Assembly: GCA_963819735.1 (NCBI GenBank) | Contig: CAWFXC010000005.1 | Span: forward strand, 992,001 to 1,056,000 | Length of the DNA stretch: 64,000 bases | DNA from: CAWFXC01 sp963819735 | GTDB taxonomy: Bacteria > Actinomycetota > Acidimicrobiia > IMCC26256 > DASPTH01 | Direction of reading: 5' to 3' | Shown here: positions 51,200-61,089 of the stretch, piece after piece | Layout: every line of letters begins with the position of its first letter | How positions within the stretch are numbered: the stretch's first letter is position 1 | The notes under the pieces: model-generated | What the model saw: only the letters and a program-made list of their open reading frames with translations | Database searches by the model: none | What the model was told of the DNA's origin: nothing | Program-made: the position numbers and the translations under genes

Positions 51200-52810
51200 T
51201 CACTGCTCCGACGGGCTGACGTCGTCGAGACGGCGATCCGCCGTTTCGGGCAAGCGGGGTACCACGAAGATCGCCGCGATGAGCGACGCGATCCCGCACA
51301 GCGCGATCGCGGGTCCGAGTCCACCCACGACGTCCTTGAGCTGCGTCGCCACGACGAGTCCGACGGCCGATCCCGCCACCGCGGCCACGAGGATGAAGCC
51401 GCTCGACGTGCCCCGTACCTCGGTCGGGAACAACTCGGCGTCGAGGGTGCCGAGGGCGAGGCCGGCGCAGGCGGCGGCGATGATGGCGACGATCGGCGTG
51501 ATCCACAGCACGAGATCGCTCCCGGCGACGAAGAACGCGGCCTGGAAGATGGTGGCGACCAGTAGGCCGATGATGGTGACCGGGCGCCGGCCGCGGCTCT
51601 CGGCCAGTCGGCTGGCCAGGACCACGCCGATCAGCCCCGGCAGCCCGGCGGTGACGGTGCGGAACAGCGCGACGTCGGAGTTGGAGAACGCGTGCGCGTG
51701 GGTGAGGTACCGGTTGGTGAGTTGCGACGACGGCGCGCTGAATACGTTGCTGAGGAAGGCGGCCAGGCCCAGCAGCAGGAACCGCTTGCGGTACGAGCGG
51801 TCCACCATCTCGCGCACCCGGCCCCGCCGGGCCGCGCCGGCGACGACCCCGACGAACCGCCGGGTCTCTTTCAGGTGACGGCCGATCATGGGCACGAGGA
51901 GCACCGCGGCGGCGCTGACCGCGAACGAGATGCGCCACCCATAGTTCCCGAGGTCGGCCAGGGGCAGCAGGATCACCGAGAGCCCGTATCCGGCGCCCAG
52001 TGCCAATGCGAACATCCCCGTCGCGAACGCCCGTGCCCCTTCGGGCGCATCCTCGACCGCGGCGATGCCGGCCACGATGAGCGCGGTGTTGACCAGCGCG
52101 CGGGTGATGGTCTGGGCCCCGGTGAACAACTCGAAGTTGGGCGCGACGGCGGAGAAGAGGTTGGCCGCGCACGCGCCGACGATTGCGGCGAGGATCAGTC
52201 GGCGACGTCCGAACCGGTCGGCGAGCGCGATCGCCACCAGCGACACCAACACCCCGGCGCGGGCGACGGCGAGCGCCACGCCGAGCGCCTGATCCGACTG
52301 ACCGAAGGCACTAGTGACCGCGTCGCCGTTCTGCGACAGCAACGCGCCGCAGAAGTTGGCGACCAGCGCGGACGCGGCGAGCGCGCAGAGCCGGGCGGCC
52401 TGTTCAGGGGTGAACGGCACCGGCGGCACCACGGGGAGCATCTTCAAGGGAGGCGGCTCGGGCTGTTCGTGGATCGCCGCCTGCAGCCGGGCCGCGGCGT
52501 GGGGGAGCGCGCGGCGCGCGCCCAGCCAGGCCTGGAAGCGGAGGAACCAGGTGAAGAACGGCACGGTGATGGTGCTGGCGGCGGTGAGCTGCAGCTCCAC
52601 CGGGCCGTCGCCCGGAACGGGAGCGAGTCCCGTCGGCGCGGCGGCGACGAAGCTCGCGGCGAGCGTCGACGTCGTGTCGGGCATACCGTCGAGCATCCCG
52701 GCGTAGTGATCGCCGTCGGCCACCAAGCCGAGCTGATCGACCAGTGCCCGGCGCACGAGATCGGGGGCGGCGTCGACGGTGATCAGCATCGAGCGCCGCA
52801 CGTGCGGCAT
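51200..52810 (-). CDS. MFS transporter with extra N-terminal soluble domain
   Basis: 536 residues from ATG 52810 (ATG 52789 also possible). Residues 1 to about 110 form a soluble alpha/beta stretch (RRSMLITVDAAPDLVRRALVDQLG, later VPFFTWFLRFQAWLGARRAL) that looks like an SRPBCC/START-type small-molecule fold; then 12 membrane helices with the MFS loop motif ADRFGRRRLI and, in the second half, AESRGRRPVT. The MFS part is close to sugar or metabolite porters. The fusion is uncommon. Its start lies 32 bases from the divergent bcp start, so promoters must overlap the coding sequences. Confidence 0.82.
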   Translation of the reverse strand: MPHVRRSMLITVDAAPDLVRRALVDQLGLVADGDHYAGMLDGMPDTTSTLAASFVAAAPTGLAPVPGDGPVELQLTAASTITVPFFTWFLRFQAWLGARRALPHAAARLQAAIHEQPEPPPLKMLPVVPPVPFTPEQAARLCALAASALVANFCGALLSQNGDAVTSAFGQSDQALGVALAVARAGVLVSLVAIALADRFGRRRLILAAIVGACAANLFSAVAPNFELFTGAQTITRALVNTALIVAGIAAVEDAPEGARAFATGMFALALGAGYGLSVILLPLADLGNYGWRISFAVSAAAVLLVPMIGRHLKETRRFVGVVAGAARRGRVREMVDRSYRKRFLLLGLAAFLSNVFSAPSSQLTNRYLTHAHAFSNSDVALFRTVTAGLPGLIGVVLASRLAESRGRRPVTIIGLLVATIFQAAFFVAGSDLVLWITPIVAIIAAACAGLALGTLDAELFPTEVRGTSSGFILVAAVAGSAVGLVVATQLKDVVGGLGPAIALCGIASLIAAIFVVPRLPETADRRLDDVSPSEQ

Positions 52811-52842
52811 GCTACGGCGTCCCCGTCTCGAGGAGAGTCAAC

Positions 52843-53310
52843 ATGCCCACGCTCGCGTCCGGCACTCGCGCCCCCGCGTTCACCCTCACCGACCAGCACG
52901 GCAAGAAGGTGAAGCTGAGCGACTTCAAGGGCCAGAAGGTCGTCGTGTACTTCTACCCGCGTGCCGACACGCCCGGATGCACCACGCAGTCGTGCGCGCT
53001 GCGCGACGCCGAGCCGGATCTGAAGAAGCTCAAGGCCGTGGTGCTCGGCATCAGCCCCGACACGCCGGAGAAGCAGCTGAAGTTCGACGACAAGTACGGG
53101 CTCGGCTTCGAGCTCCTCGCCGACACCGAGCACGCAGTGGCCGAGAAGTACGGGGTGTGGGGCGAGAAGATGAACTACGGCAAGAAGTACATGGGCATCA
53201 TCCGCTCGGCGTTCGTGATCGACGAAGCCGGCAAGATCGCCGCCGCGTTCTACAAGATCAGCCCGAAGGACACCGTCCCCAAGGTCACGAAGGTGCTCGC
53301 CGGGGAGTGA
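52843..53310 (+). CDS. bcp: Thiol peroxidase (Bcp/PrxQ family)
   Basis: 155 residues from ATG 52843 with CGAGGAGAG. The peroxidatic Cys lies in PRADTPGCTTQSCALRD, with the second Cys five residues later, the PrxQ arrangement. LGISPDTPEKQLKF and GVWGEK also fit. It reduces peroxides with a thioredoxin- or mycoredoxin-type donor in the cytosol. Confidence 0.94.
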   Translation: MPTLASGTRAPAFTLTDQHGKKVKLSDFKGQKVVVYFYPRADTPGCTTQSCALRDAEPDLKKLKAVVLGISPDTPEKQLKFDDKYGLGFELLADTEHAVAEKYGVWGEKMNYGKKYMGIIRSAFVIDEAGKIAAAFYKISPKDTVPKVTKVLAGE

Positions 53311-53325
53311 GCCCCGCGCGTCGGC

Positions 53326-54084
53326 TCAAGCGCCCACCGCGTGGAAGCCGCCGTCGACGTGGACCATCTCGCCGGTGGTGGCCGGGAACCAATCCGACAG
53401 CAGCGCCACGCACGCCTTGGCGATCGGCTCGGCGTCCTTGACGTCCCAACCGAGCGGGGCCCGCTCCGCCCACACGGTCTCGAAGTTCTCGAACCCGGGG
53501 ATGCTCTTCGCCGCGATGCTGCGGTACGGCCCCGCGCTCACGAGGTTCACCCGGATCCCGCGCGGGCCGAGATCACGGGCCAGGTAACGCGCCACCGACT
53601 CGAACGCCGCCTTCGACACGCCCATCCAGTCGTAGAACGGCCACGCGGCGTCGTCGTTGTCGAAGTCGAGCCCGACGATCGACCCACCCCGGTCGAGGAG
53701 CGGGAGTGCGGCCACGGTGAGGGCCTTGAGTGAGTACGCCGAGATCTGGAGCGCGGTCGAGACGTCGGACCACGGCGCGTCGAGGAAACCGCCGCCGAGG
53801 CACGACTCCGGCGCGAAGGCCAGCGAGTGCAGGACCCCGTCGAGCTTCCCGCCGACCGCGCCCGCGAGCCCGGCGAGGTCGTCTTCGTTGGTGACGTCGA
53901 GCTCGACGATCTGCACGTCGGGTGACGGCAACCGTTTCGCGGCGCGCTCGGTGAGTCGCATGACCCGTCCGAACGAGCTCAGCACCACTTCGGCGCCCTG
54001 CTCCTGCGCGACTCGCGCGGTGGAGAACGCGATCGACGCGTCGTTGAGCACTCCCGTGACGAGGATGCGCTTGCCCTGCAGCAC
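53326..54084 (-). CDS. fabI: Enoyl-ACP reductase, InhA-type FabI
   Basis: 252 residues from GTG 54084, which follows GAAGGGA. The cofactor region GKRILVTGVLNDASIAF, the VLHSLAFAP strand, Y-x6-K in FYDWMGVSKAAFES and PATTGEMVHVDGG match InhA of mycobacteria very closely from memory. It is the last reductive step of each elongation cycle and a known target of isoniazid/triclosan-type inhibitors. Last gene of the FAS-II operon, 14 bases after accD. Confidence 0.92.
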   Translation of the reverse strand: MLQGKRILVTGVLNDASIAFSTARVAQEQGAEVVLSSFGRVMRLTERAAKRLPSPDVQIVELDVTNEDDLAGLAGAVGGKLDGVLHSLAFAPESCLGGGFLDAPWSDVSTALQISAYSLKALTVAALPLLDRGGSIVGLDFDNDDAAWPFYDWMGVSKAAFESVARYLARDLGPRGIRVNLVSAGPYRSIAAKSIPGFENFETVWAERAPLGWDVKDAEPIAKACVALLSDWFPATTGEMVHVDGGFHAVGA

Positions 54085-54098
54085 GATGTTCCCTTCGC

Positions 54099-55479
<1,381 letters not shown>

Positions 55480-55483
<4 letters not shown>

Positions 55484-56751
55484 TCCGCGGTGGACGACTC
55501 GACGAGACCGAGGATCAGCGTGGCGTTGTGACCGCCGAACCCGAACGAGTTCGACAACACCGGCCGGCGATCGAAGGCGCGGGGCTCACCGCCGACGATG
55601 TCGAGCTCGATGTCGTCGCCGATCTCGTCGAGGTTGGCGGTGGGGGGCACGGTGCCGTCGCGCAGCGAGAGCAGGCTGATGACGGCCTCGGCGGCCCCGG
55701 CCCCGGCGATCATGTGCCCGGTGACGCCCTTGGTGGACGTGACCGGGGGCGCGTGGTCGCCGAACACCTTGCGGATCGCCTCGGCCTCGGTGGCGTCGTT
55801 GAGCGGGGTGGAGGTGCCGTGCGCGTTCACGTGGCCGATCGCGGTCGAGCTGAGGCCGGCGTCGTCGAGCGCCAACTGCATGCACGCCGCCGCGCCGGCC
55901 CCGCCGGGCACGGGTGCGGTGATGTGGTGCGCGTCGGCGTTGCGCCCGTAGCCGAGGATCTCGCCGTAGACGGTCGCGCCGCGGGCCAACGCGTGCTCGA
56001 GCGTCTCGAGCACACAGAAGGCGGCGCCCTCGGCGATCACGAAGCCATCGCGCGCGGCGTCGAACGGTCGGGAAGCCCGGGCCGGGTCGTCGTTGCGCGT
56101 GCTCATGGCCCCCATGCGGGCGAAGGCCGAGATCGTGAGGGGAGTGACGGGGGCTTCGGTCGCACCGGCGATGACGACGTCGGCACTGCCGTCGCGCACC
56201 ATGCGGGCGCCCTCGCCCAGCGCGTTGGCCCCCGCCGCGCACGCGGTGGAGATGCAGAGCGCGGGCCCGGTGAAGCCGAAGCGGATCGAGATCATCCCGG
56301 CCGCGGCATTCGGCATCATCATGGGGACGAAGAACGGGCTGACCCGGCTCGCGCCGCGGTCGAGGAACGTGGCCTCGTTCGTCTCCATGGTCTCGAGGCC
56401 GCCGACCCCGGTGGCGGCGATCACCGCGCACCGGCTCGGGTCGGCTCCGAGCTCACCGGCATCGGCGATCGCGTCGGCCGCGGCCCCGAAGCCGAGCTGC
56501 GTGAAGCGGTCGACCCGGCGCACCTCCTTGGGGCCGAAGTACTGCTCGGGCTCGTACTCGAGGACCTCGCCGGCGAACTGCACGGGCAGCTCCGACGGGT
56601 CGAAGCGCTCGATGCGCTTCGCCGTGCCCTGGCCGGCGAGGACGGACTTCCAGATGGCATCGACCGTGACGCCGGCGGGCGTCTTGACGCCCATGCCGGT
56701 GACGGCGACGCGGGGACGCCCTGACGCGTCCTGGAACGCTTCGGTGCTCAT
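55480..56751 (-). CDS. fabF: Beta-ketoacyl-ACP synthase II
   Basis: 423 residues from ATG 56751. The Cys-His-His triad lies in ISTACAAGANA, VNAHGTSTPLND and GVTGHMIAGAGA; SNSFGFGGHNAT near the end is normal. It extends acyl-ACP with malonyl-ACP (KasA/B role). Start and stop overlap acpP and accD by 4 bases each. Confidence 0.96.
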
Positions 56752-56999
56752 GCCTTGGCGGCGACCTTGGCCATCACGAGATCGACGGCCTGGCCGACGG
56801 TGCCGACGTTCTCGAGGTCTTCTTCGGGTACCGAGATGTCGAAGCGCTCCTCGAGACCCATCACGAGCTCGACGAGGTCGAGACTGTCGGCGTCGAGGTC
56901 TTCCTTGAACCGAGCGGTCTCGACGACGGCATCGGGATCGACACTTAGTACCTCGACCGCGACCTCTCGCAGTGCAGAGACTGCCTCGTCACGTTCCAT
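56748..56999 (-). CDS. acpP: Acyl carrier protein
   Basis: 83 residues from ATG 56999 with a close AGGAGG. The phosphopantetheine Ser 39 lies in LDADSLDLVELVMGLEE. It carries the growing acyl chain for all enzymes of the operon. Its C-terminus (MAKVAAKA) lacks the long tail of mycobacterial AcpM. ATGA overlap with fabF. Confidence 0.96.
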   Translation of the reverse strand: MERDEAVSALREVAVEVLSVDPDAVVETARFKEDLDADSLDLVELVMGLEERFDISVPEEDLENVGTVGQAVDLVMAKVAAKA

Positions 57000-57080
57000 T
57001 GCTTCCTCCTGGTGATGTGGAAAAGACCTGTGTTACCGGTTGCCCTGTCGTGCATCTGCCGGCGCCGACGATCGCGCCGT

Positions 57081-57827
57081 TCAGTGCCCCATTCCGAGTC
57101 CGCCGTCGACCGGCACGAGTGCGCCGGTGACGTAGCCCGCTTCCTCGGAGCAGAGAAACGCCACGACTGCCGCCACTTCCTCCGGGGTGCCGAGCCGCCC
57201 CAGCGGCACGGTTTGTTCCGCCCATGACCGCCAGTCGTCCGGCAGGCCCTCCGTCATGGCCGTCACGATAGGCCCGGGGGCAACGACATTGCAGGTAATG
57301 TGCCGCGAAGCGAGCTCGCGGGCGACGGCCCGGGTGAGCCCCACGAGCCCGGCTTTGGCGGCGGAGTAGTTCGCCTGGCCCGCCTGGCCCGACTGCCCGC
57401 TCACCGACGAGACGTTGATGATGCGTCCGTAGCGGCCCCGCATCATCTTGGGGGTCGCCCGCCGGATGGTGTGGAACGCACCCGTGAGGTTGGTCTGCAG
57501 CACGGTGTCCCACTGCTCGTCCGACATCCGGGCGAGGAGTCCGTCGCGGGTGACGCCGGCGTTGTTGACGAGGATCTCGACGGGGCCGAACGCCTCCTCG
57601 ATGTCCTTGAAGACCTGGTCGACCGACGCCGCGTCGGCGACGTCGCCCTTCACCGCGAAGGCGTCGGCGCCGGTGCCCTCGATCGCCCGTTGCGTCTCCT
57701 TGGCCCCTTCGTGGTCGGCGGAGTAGCAGAAGGCGACCCGGTGCCCGCCGGCGGCGAGCGCCACCGCGGTGGCCCGGCCGATCCCGCGTGAGCCGCCGGT
57801 GACGAACGCCGTGCGGGGTGCGCTCAC
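57081..57827 (-). CDS. fabG: 3-oxoacyl-ACP reductase
   Basis: 248 residues from GTG 57827, which overlaps the fabH stop (GTGA); ATG 57839 is an in-frame alternative. Classical SDR: TGGSRGIGRA, LVNNAGVTRD, Ser in INVSSVSG, YSAAK and the NVVAPGPIVT loop. It reduces ketoacyl-ACP with NADPH. The 81-base gap before acpP is the largest inside the operon's core. Confidence 0.96.
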   Translation of the reverse strand: MSAPRTAFVTGGSRGIGRATAVALAAGGHRVAFCYSADHEGAKETQRAIEGTGADAFAVKGDVADAASVDQVFKDIEEAFGPVEILVNNAGVTRDGLLARMSDEQWDTVLQTNLTGAFHTIRRATPKMMRGRYGRIINVSSVSGQSGQAGQANYSAAKAGLVGLTRAVARELASRHITCNVVAPGPIVTAMTEGLPDDWRSWAEQTVPLGRLGTPEEVAAVVAFLCSEEAGYVTGALVPVDGGLGMGH

Positions 57828-58810
57828 GTCGGCGCCCATCGGATCAGGGCACTGCCCCACGTGAGGCCGGCGCCGAACCCGGAGAGCAGCACGAGGTCGC
57901 CGGGGGAGAGTCGCCCGTCGTCGGCCGCCTCGGCCAGCACGAGCGGGATCGAGGCAGCGCTCGTGTTGCCGTAGCGATCGATGTTCACGAGCGTGCGCTC
58001 CGATGGGATCCCGAGCCGGCCGGCTGCGGCGTCGATGATACGGATGTTGGCCTGGTGGGGCGCGAACCAGGTGACGTCGTCGATCGAGAAGCCGCCGCGG
58101 TCGAGCGCGGCCGTGGCCGACTCCACCACGATGCGGACGGCCCGGCGGAACACCTCGGGCCCCGCCATGCGGAGGTAGTGCTCGCCGTTGGCGACCGTCT
58201 CCGCCGAGGCCGGGCGACGGCTCCCACCGGCGGGGATCTCGAGCAGCCCCGCCGCCGAGCCGTCGCAGCCGAGGTCCCAGGCCAGCAGGCCGTGGTCGTC
58301 GTCGGGGGACGCGCTCAGGACCATCGCGGCGGCACCGTCGCCGAAGATGATGCAGGTGCCGCGGTCGAGGGGATCGGTCACCCGGGACAGGGTCTCGGCG
58401 CCGACGATGAGCACGTGGTCGAGGTTGCCGGCGGTGAGCATCGACGCCCCGACGACCAGCTCGTAGACGAAGCCTGCGCACCCGGCGTTGAGGTCGAAGG
58501 AGCCGCACTGGATGCCGAGCCCGTCGCCGACGAACGCACCGGTGTGCGGGATCAGCTGCTCCGTGGTGGCGGTGGCGATGATGAGCAGGTCGATGGCATC
58601 CGGGGTGAGCCCGGCGTGCTTGATCGCAGCCGCACCGGCCTCGATGGCGAGGCTGGCGGTGGTCTCACCGTCGGCGGCGATGCGGCGTTCGTGGATCCCG
58701 GTGCGTTCGACGATCCACTGGTCGCTGGTGTCGACCCGCTGCTCGAGCTGTGCGTTGGTGAGTCGCTGTTCGGGGAGGGCGGTTCCCCAGCCCGAGATGC
58801 GTGCCCGCAT
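57824..58810 (-). CDS. fabH: Beta-ketoacyl-ACP synthase III
   Basis: 328 residues from ATG 58810. Catalytic Cys in DLNAGCAGFVYEL, His in WFAPHQANIRII and Asn in VNIDRYGNTSAAS complete the triad. It starts chains by condensing acyl-CoA with malonyl-ACP. In mycobacteria fabH lies elsewhere; here it is inside the operon, as in Streptomyces. It begins two bases after the biotinyl-like gene. Confidence 0.96.
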   Translation of the reverse strand: MRARISGWGTALPEQRLTNAQLEQRVDTSDQWIVERTGIHERRIAADGETTASLAIEAGAAAIKHAGLTPDAIDLLIIATATTEQLIPHTGAFVGDGLGIQCGSFDLNAGCAGFVYELVVGASMLTAGNLDHVLIVGAETLSRVTDPLDRGTCIIFGDGAAAMVLSASPDDDHGLLAWDLGCDGSAAGLLEIPAGGSRRPASAETVANGEHYLRMAGPEVFRRAVRIVVESATAALDRGGFSIDDVTWFAPHQANIRIIDAAAGRLGIPSERTLVNIDRYGNTSAASIPLVLAEAADDGRLSPGDLVLLSGFGAGLTWGSALIRWAPT

Positions 58811-58812
58811 CC

Positions 58813-59076
58813 TCAGTTGACTCGGAGCCAGGCGACCGGCTGACCTTCGCGGAGGCGTTCGCCGCGGTGGACGAGCATGCCGACGAGGCGGCCGTGGAAC
58901 GGGCTGCACACCGGAGTCGAGGTCCCCGGGCCGTCGAGGTGTCCGACGGTCTGGCCCGCGTGGACGAGTGCACCGGCGTCGACGTCGTCGAGCGGGCGGA
59001 ACACACCGACCGAGGGAGCGATGATCATGCGCTCCGGGACGAGGAGCCCTTCGCCGTGGGTCAAGAGGGCTTCCAT
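58813..59076 (-). CDS. Biotinyl/lipoyl-like domain protein lacking the modified lysine
   Basis: 87 residues from ATG 59076. The pattern of short beta strands with GQTVGHLDGPG, SPFHGRLVGMLVHRGERLREGQPVAWL fits the barrel-sandwich hybrid of biotin or lipoyl carriers. The hairpin that would hold the MKM lysine reads GPGTSTPV, so it cannot be biotinylated at the usual place. It lies 3 bases after fabD and 2 before fabH, hence firmly in the FAS-II operon. It may bind or dock AccD/AccA without carrying biotin; that is speculation. Confidence 0.7.
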   Translation of the reverse strand: MEALLTHGEGLLVPERMIIAPSVGVFRPLDDVDAGALVHAGQTVGHLDGPGTSTPVCSPFHGRLVGMLVHRGERLREGQPVAWLRVN

Positions 59077-59079
59077 GGG

Positions 59080-59994
59080 CTAACCGACCTCCAGGGAGTG
59101 GGGGATGTCTTCGGGTGTCGAGACGTTGCGGACGGTCACCGACGGGGCGCCGCGCTTGGCCAGCGCCGCCAGCATCGAACCGTGACCGACCTCGAGGAAC
59201 GTGGTGGCGCCGAGGCCCACCAACGTGTCCATCGTGGAGCGCCAGCGCACCGGGACGGCAACGTGGCGGGAGAGACGGGTACGCCAGCCGTCGGCGTCGG
59301 AGTACGCGACGGCATCGTCGTTGGAGACGACCGGTGTGTCGGGCGAGGCGAGGTGCAGGTCGGCGACCTCCTGCGTGAGCCCGGCCGACGCGTCGAGCAT
59401 GAGCGGGGTGTGGAAGGCGCCGCCGACATTGAGCGGAGTGACCCGCTTGACGCCGATCTCGCGGGCCCGCGCCGACGCGGCTTCGAGCCCGGCGGGAGTG
59501 CCGGCGATCACGACCTGGCCGGGTGCGTTGTCGTTGGCCACCCAGCAGCTGTCGGGTGCCGCAGTGCACGCGTCCTCGGCCTGTTCGACCGTGGCGCCGA
59601 GCAGTGCGGCCATCTTGCCCGGGTGCGCGTCGGCGGCGGCCTGCGTGAGCTCGGCGCGACGCGCCGCGAACCGCACGCCCGCTTCGAGCGGCAGCACTCC
59701 GGCGGCGATGAGCGCGGTGACCTGTCCGAGCGAGTGGCCGGCGAATGCGACCGGTGTCTCGGGCAGCGGATCGAGCGCGTCCCAGACGACGAGTGAGGTG
59801 AGCAGCACCGCGAGCTGCGCGTCGCGAGTGCGCGTGAGGGCTTCGGCGGGTGCGTCGGTGATGAGGTGACCGAGCGGTTCGCCGAGCGCGGCCTCGGCGT
59901 GTTCCACGACGGCCCAACTCGGGTGGTCGCGCCAGGGCGCGGCCATGCCGGCCTGTTGCGTTCCCTGTCCGGGGAAGACGACCGCGATGCTCAA
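59080..59994 (-). CDS. fabD: Malonyl-CoA:ACP transacylase
   Basis: 304 residues from TTG 59994, with TGGAGC upstream. FPGQGTQQAGM, the nucleophile GHSLGQVTAL and the later His in GGAFHTPLM make up the active site. It loads malonate onto ACP. First gene of the FAS-II operon, divergent from fabZ across 219 bases with several inverted repeats. Confidence 0.95.
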   Translation of the reverse strand: MSIAVVFPGQGTQQAGMAAPWRDHPSWAVVEHAEAALGEPLGHLITDAPAEALTRTRDAQLAVLLTSLVVWDALDPLPETPVAFAGHSLGQVTALIAAGVLPLEAGVRFAARRAELTQAAADAHPGKMAALLGATVEQAEDACTAAPDSCWVANDNAPGQVVIAGTPAGLEAASARAREIGVKRVTPLNVGGAFHTPLMLDASAGLTQEVADLHLASPDTPVVSNDDAVAYSDADGWRTRLSRHVAVPVRWRSTMDTLVGLGATTFLEVGHGSMLAALAKRGAPSVTVRNVSTPEDIPHSLEVG

Positions 59995-60122
59995 CGAGTG
60001 CTCCAGCGTGGGTGTTGCAACGTGGGGGTGTGAAGAACTTCGACCGCGCGGTGCGTCCGGTGGTTACATCCGGCGATGGTCCGCGCGTGTGCGAAGCAAC
60101 CAGTGTGGACCAGTACTCGCGG

Positions 60123-60146
60123 GTAACGTCGGTTACTCACCAGTAA
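60123..60146. promoter_or_regulatory. Overlapping GTTAC/AGTAA inverted repeats between fabD and fabZ
   Basis: gtaac-gtcg-gttac (60123-60136) and ttact-cacc-agtaa (60133-60146) are two overlapping palindromes in the divergent promoter region. Their AT-rich arms stand out from the GC-rich background. They could be operators for a fatty-acid regulator (TetR-type), which is inference. Confidence 0.45.
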
Positions 60147-60155
60147 TGGTCGAGT

Positions 60156-60182
60156 CTTCCGTGAACTCTCGCTTCACGGAAG
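60156..60182. promoter_or_regulatory. Perfect 10-bp inverted repeat before fabZ
   Basis: cttccgtgaa / ttcacggaag with a 7-base loop, then ctttcttt, ending 31 bases before the fabZ ATG. It may be an operator, or a hairpin in the fabZ leader whose T-rich flank resembles an attenuator. Confidence 0.5.
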
Positions 60183-60213
60183 CTTTCTTTCCGCCCTCCA
60201 CCTGGGATCACTG

Positions 60214-60642
60214 ATGCCTCACCCGGACTCCGACGCGCTCGTCGCGATGTTGCCGCACCGTCCACCCTTCCGTTTCGTCGACGTCGTCGACGAGGTGACG
60301 TTCGCGGTGTCGATCGAAGCGCGCTATCTCGTGACCGGCGACGAGGACATCCTCCGCGGGCACTTTCCCGGCAATCCGATCCTCCCAGGAGTGATCCAAC
60401 TCGAGGCGCTGGCCCAGGCCGGCGCGATCACGTTGCTGGGCGACGAGCGTTACGCCGGGAAGCTCGCGCTCTTCGGCGGCGTCGAGAAGGTGCGCTTCCG
60501 TCGCGTCGTGCGCCCGGGCGACGAGTTGCGCCTGTCGGTCATCGTCGAACGCTTGAGCGCGCGCGGTGGATGGGCGAATGCGCGCGCGTCGGTCGACGGC
60601 GAAACCGCGTGCGAGGCCCGCATGTTCTTCGCCATCAGCTGA
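60214..60642 (+). CDS. fabZ: 3-hydroxyacyl-ACP dehydratase
   Basis: 142 residues from ATG 60214. A hot-dog protein with the catalytic His in RGHFPGNPILPGV and Glu in IQLEALAQAGA. LPHRPPFRFVDVV at the start is typical. It removes water from hydroxyacyl-ACP, completing the cycle with the divergent operon. Mycobacteria use HadABC for this step; this host has FabZ. Confidence 0.95.
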   Translation: MPHPDSDALVAMLPHRPPFRFVDVVDEVTFAVSIEARYLVTGDEDILRGHFPGNPILPGVIQLEALAQAGAITLLGDERYAGKLALFGGVEKVRFRRVVRPGDELRLSVIVERLSARGGWANARASVDGETACEARMFFAIS

Positions 60643-60709
60643 GCCGTCGATTCATTGCGGCGTGGGTTGCGCTGAGCGCAAGTCACGCGACAATGAATGT
60701 CGGACCGGG

Positions 60710-61006
60710 TCACGGGCGGGGTGGCTGGTCCTCTTCGCGGTCGAGGTCGGCGAGTTCGCTGAGGTCGCCCGTGTCGGCGCCGGACCCGTCGGTGTCGGGC
60801 ACGCTCGTGACGCGCGGCATCTCGCCCGTCGGCTCGTCGGGGTCGCGGTGGAGCAGCAATTTCGCCTCGACCGCGGGATCCATCGGCGGTTCGTCGCGCA
60901 CCTGACGCGACGGGGCGATGATGATCACGAGGAGGAGGAGCACCGAGATCACCGCGACGATCACGAGGACCGTCGTCGAGAACTCGATCGCCAGAGCCGG
61001 ATGCAT
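60710..61006 (-). CDS. Single-pass membrane protein with acidic cytoplasmic tail
   Basis: 98 residues from ATG 61006 (ATG 61015 possible). One helix (FSTTVLVIVAVISVLLLLVIII) is followed by a basic patch (APSRQVRDE) and an acidic, Pro-rich tail (DTDGSGADTGDLSELADLD). No family known. A GATAAT hexamer ends 7 bases before ATG 61006. Divergent from the adenylate cyclase. Confidence 0.6.
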   Translation of the reverse strand: MHPALAIEFSTTVLVIVAVISVLLLLVIIIAPSRQVRDEPPMDPAVEAKLLLHRDPDEPTGEMPRVTSVPDTDGSGADTGDLSELADLDREEDQPPRP

Positions 61007-61013
61007 CCTGAGC

Positions 61014-61019
61014 ATTATC
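61014..61019 (-). promoter_or_regulatory. Possible -10 (GATAAT) of small membrane protein
   Basis: Minus-strand GATAAT ends 7 bases before ATG 61006 and includes the alternative ATG 61015. Confidence 0.4.
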
Positions 61020-61089
61020 GCCCGCGCGCGAAGCTTTCCCGGTATTCCGTGCCGAGCCGCCTTGGTTCGTAACGGTCGAAGCCCGGAGG

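Noticed and set aside
59995..60213. Riboswitch or small gene in the fabD-fabZ gap
   Set aside because: The gap holds simple inverted repeats; no known riboswitch core or credible reading frame was recognised.
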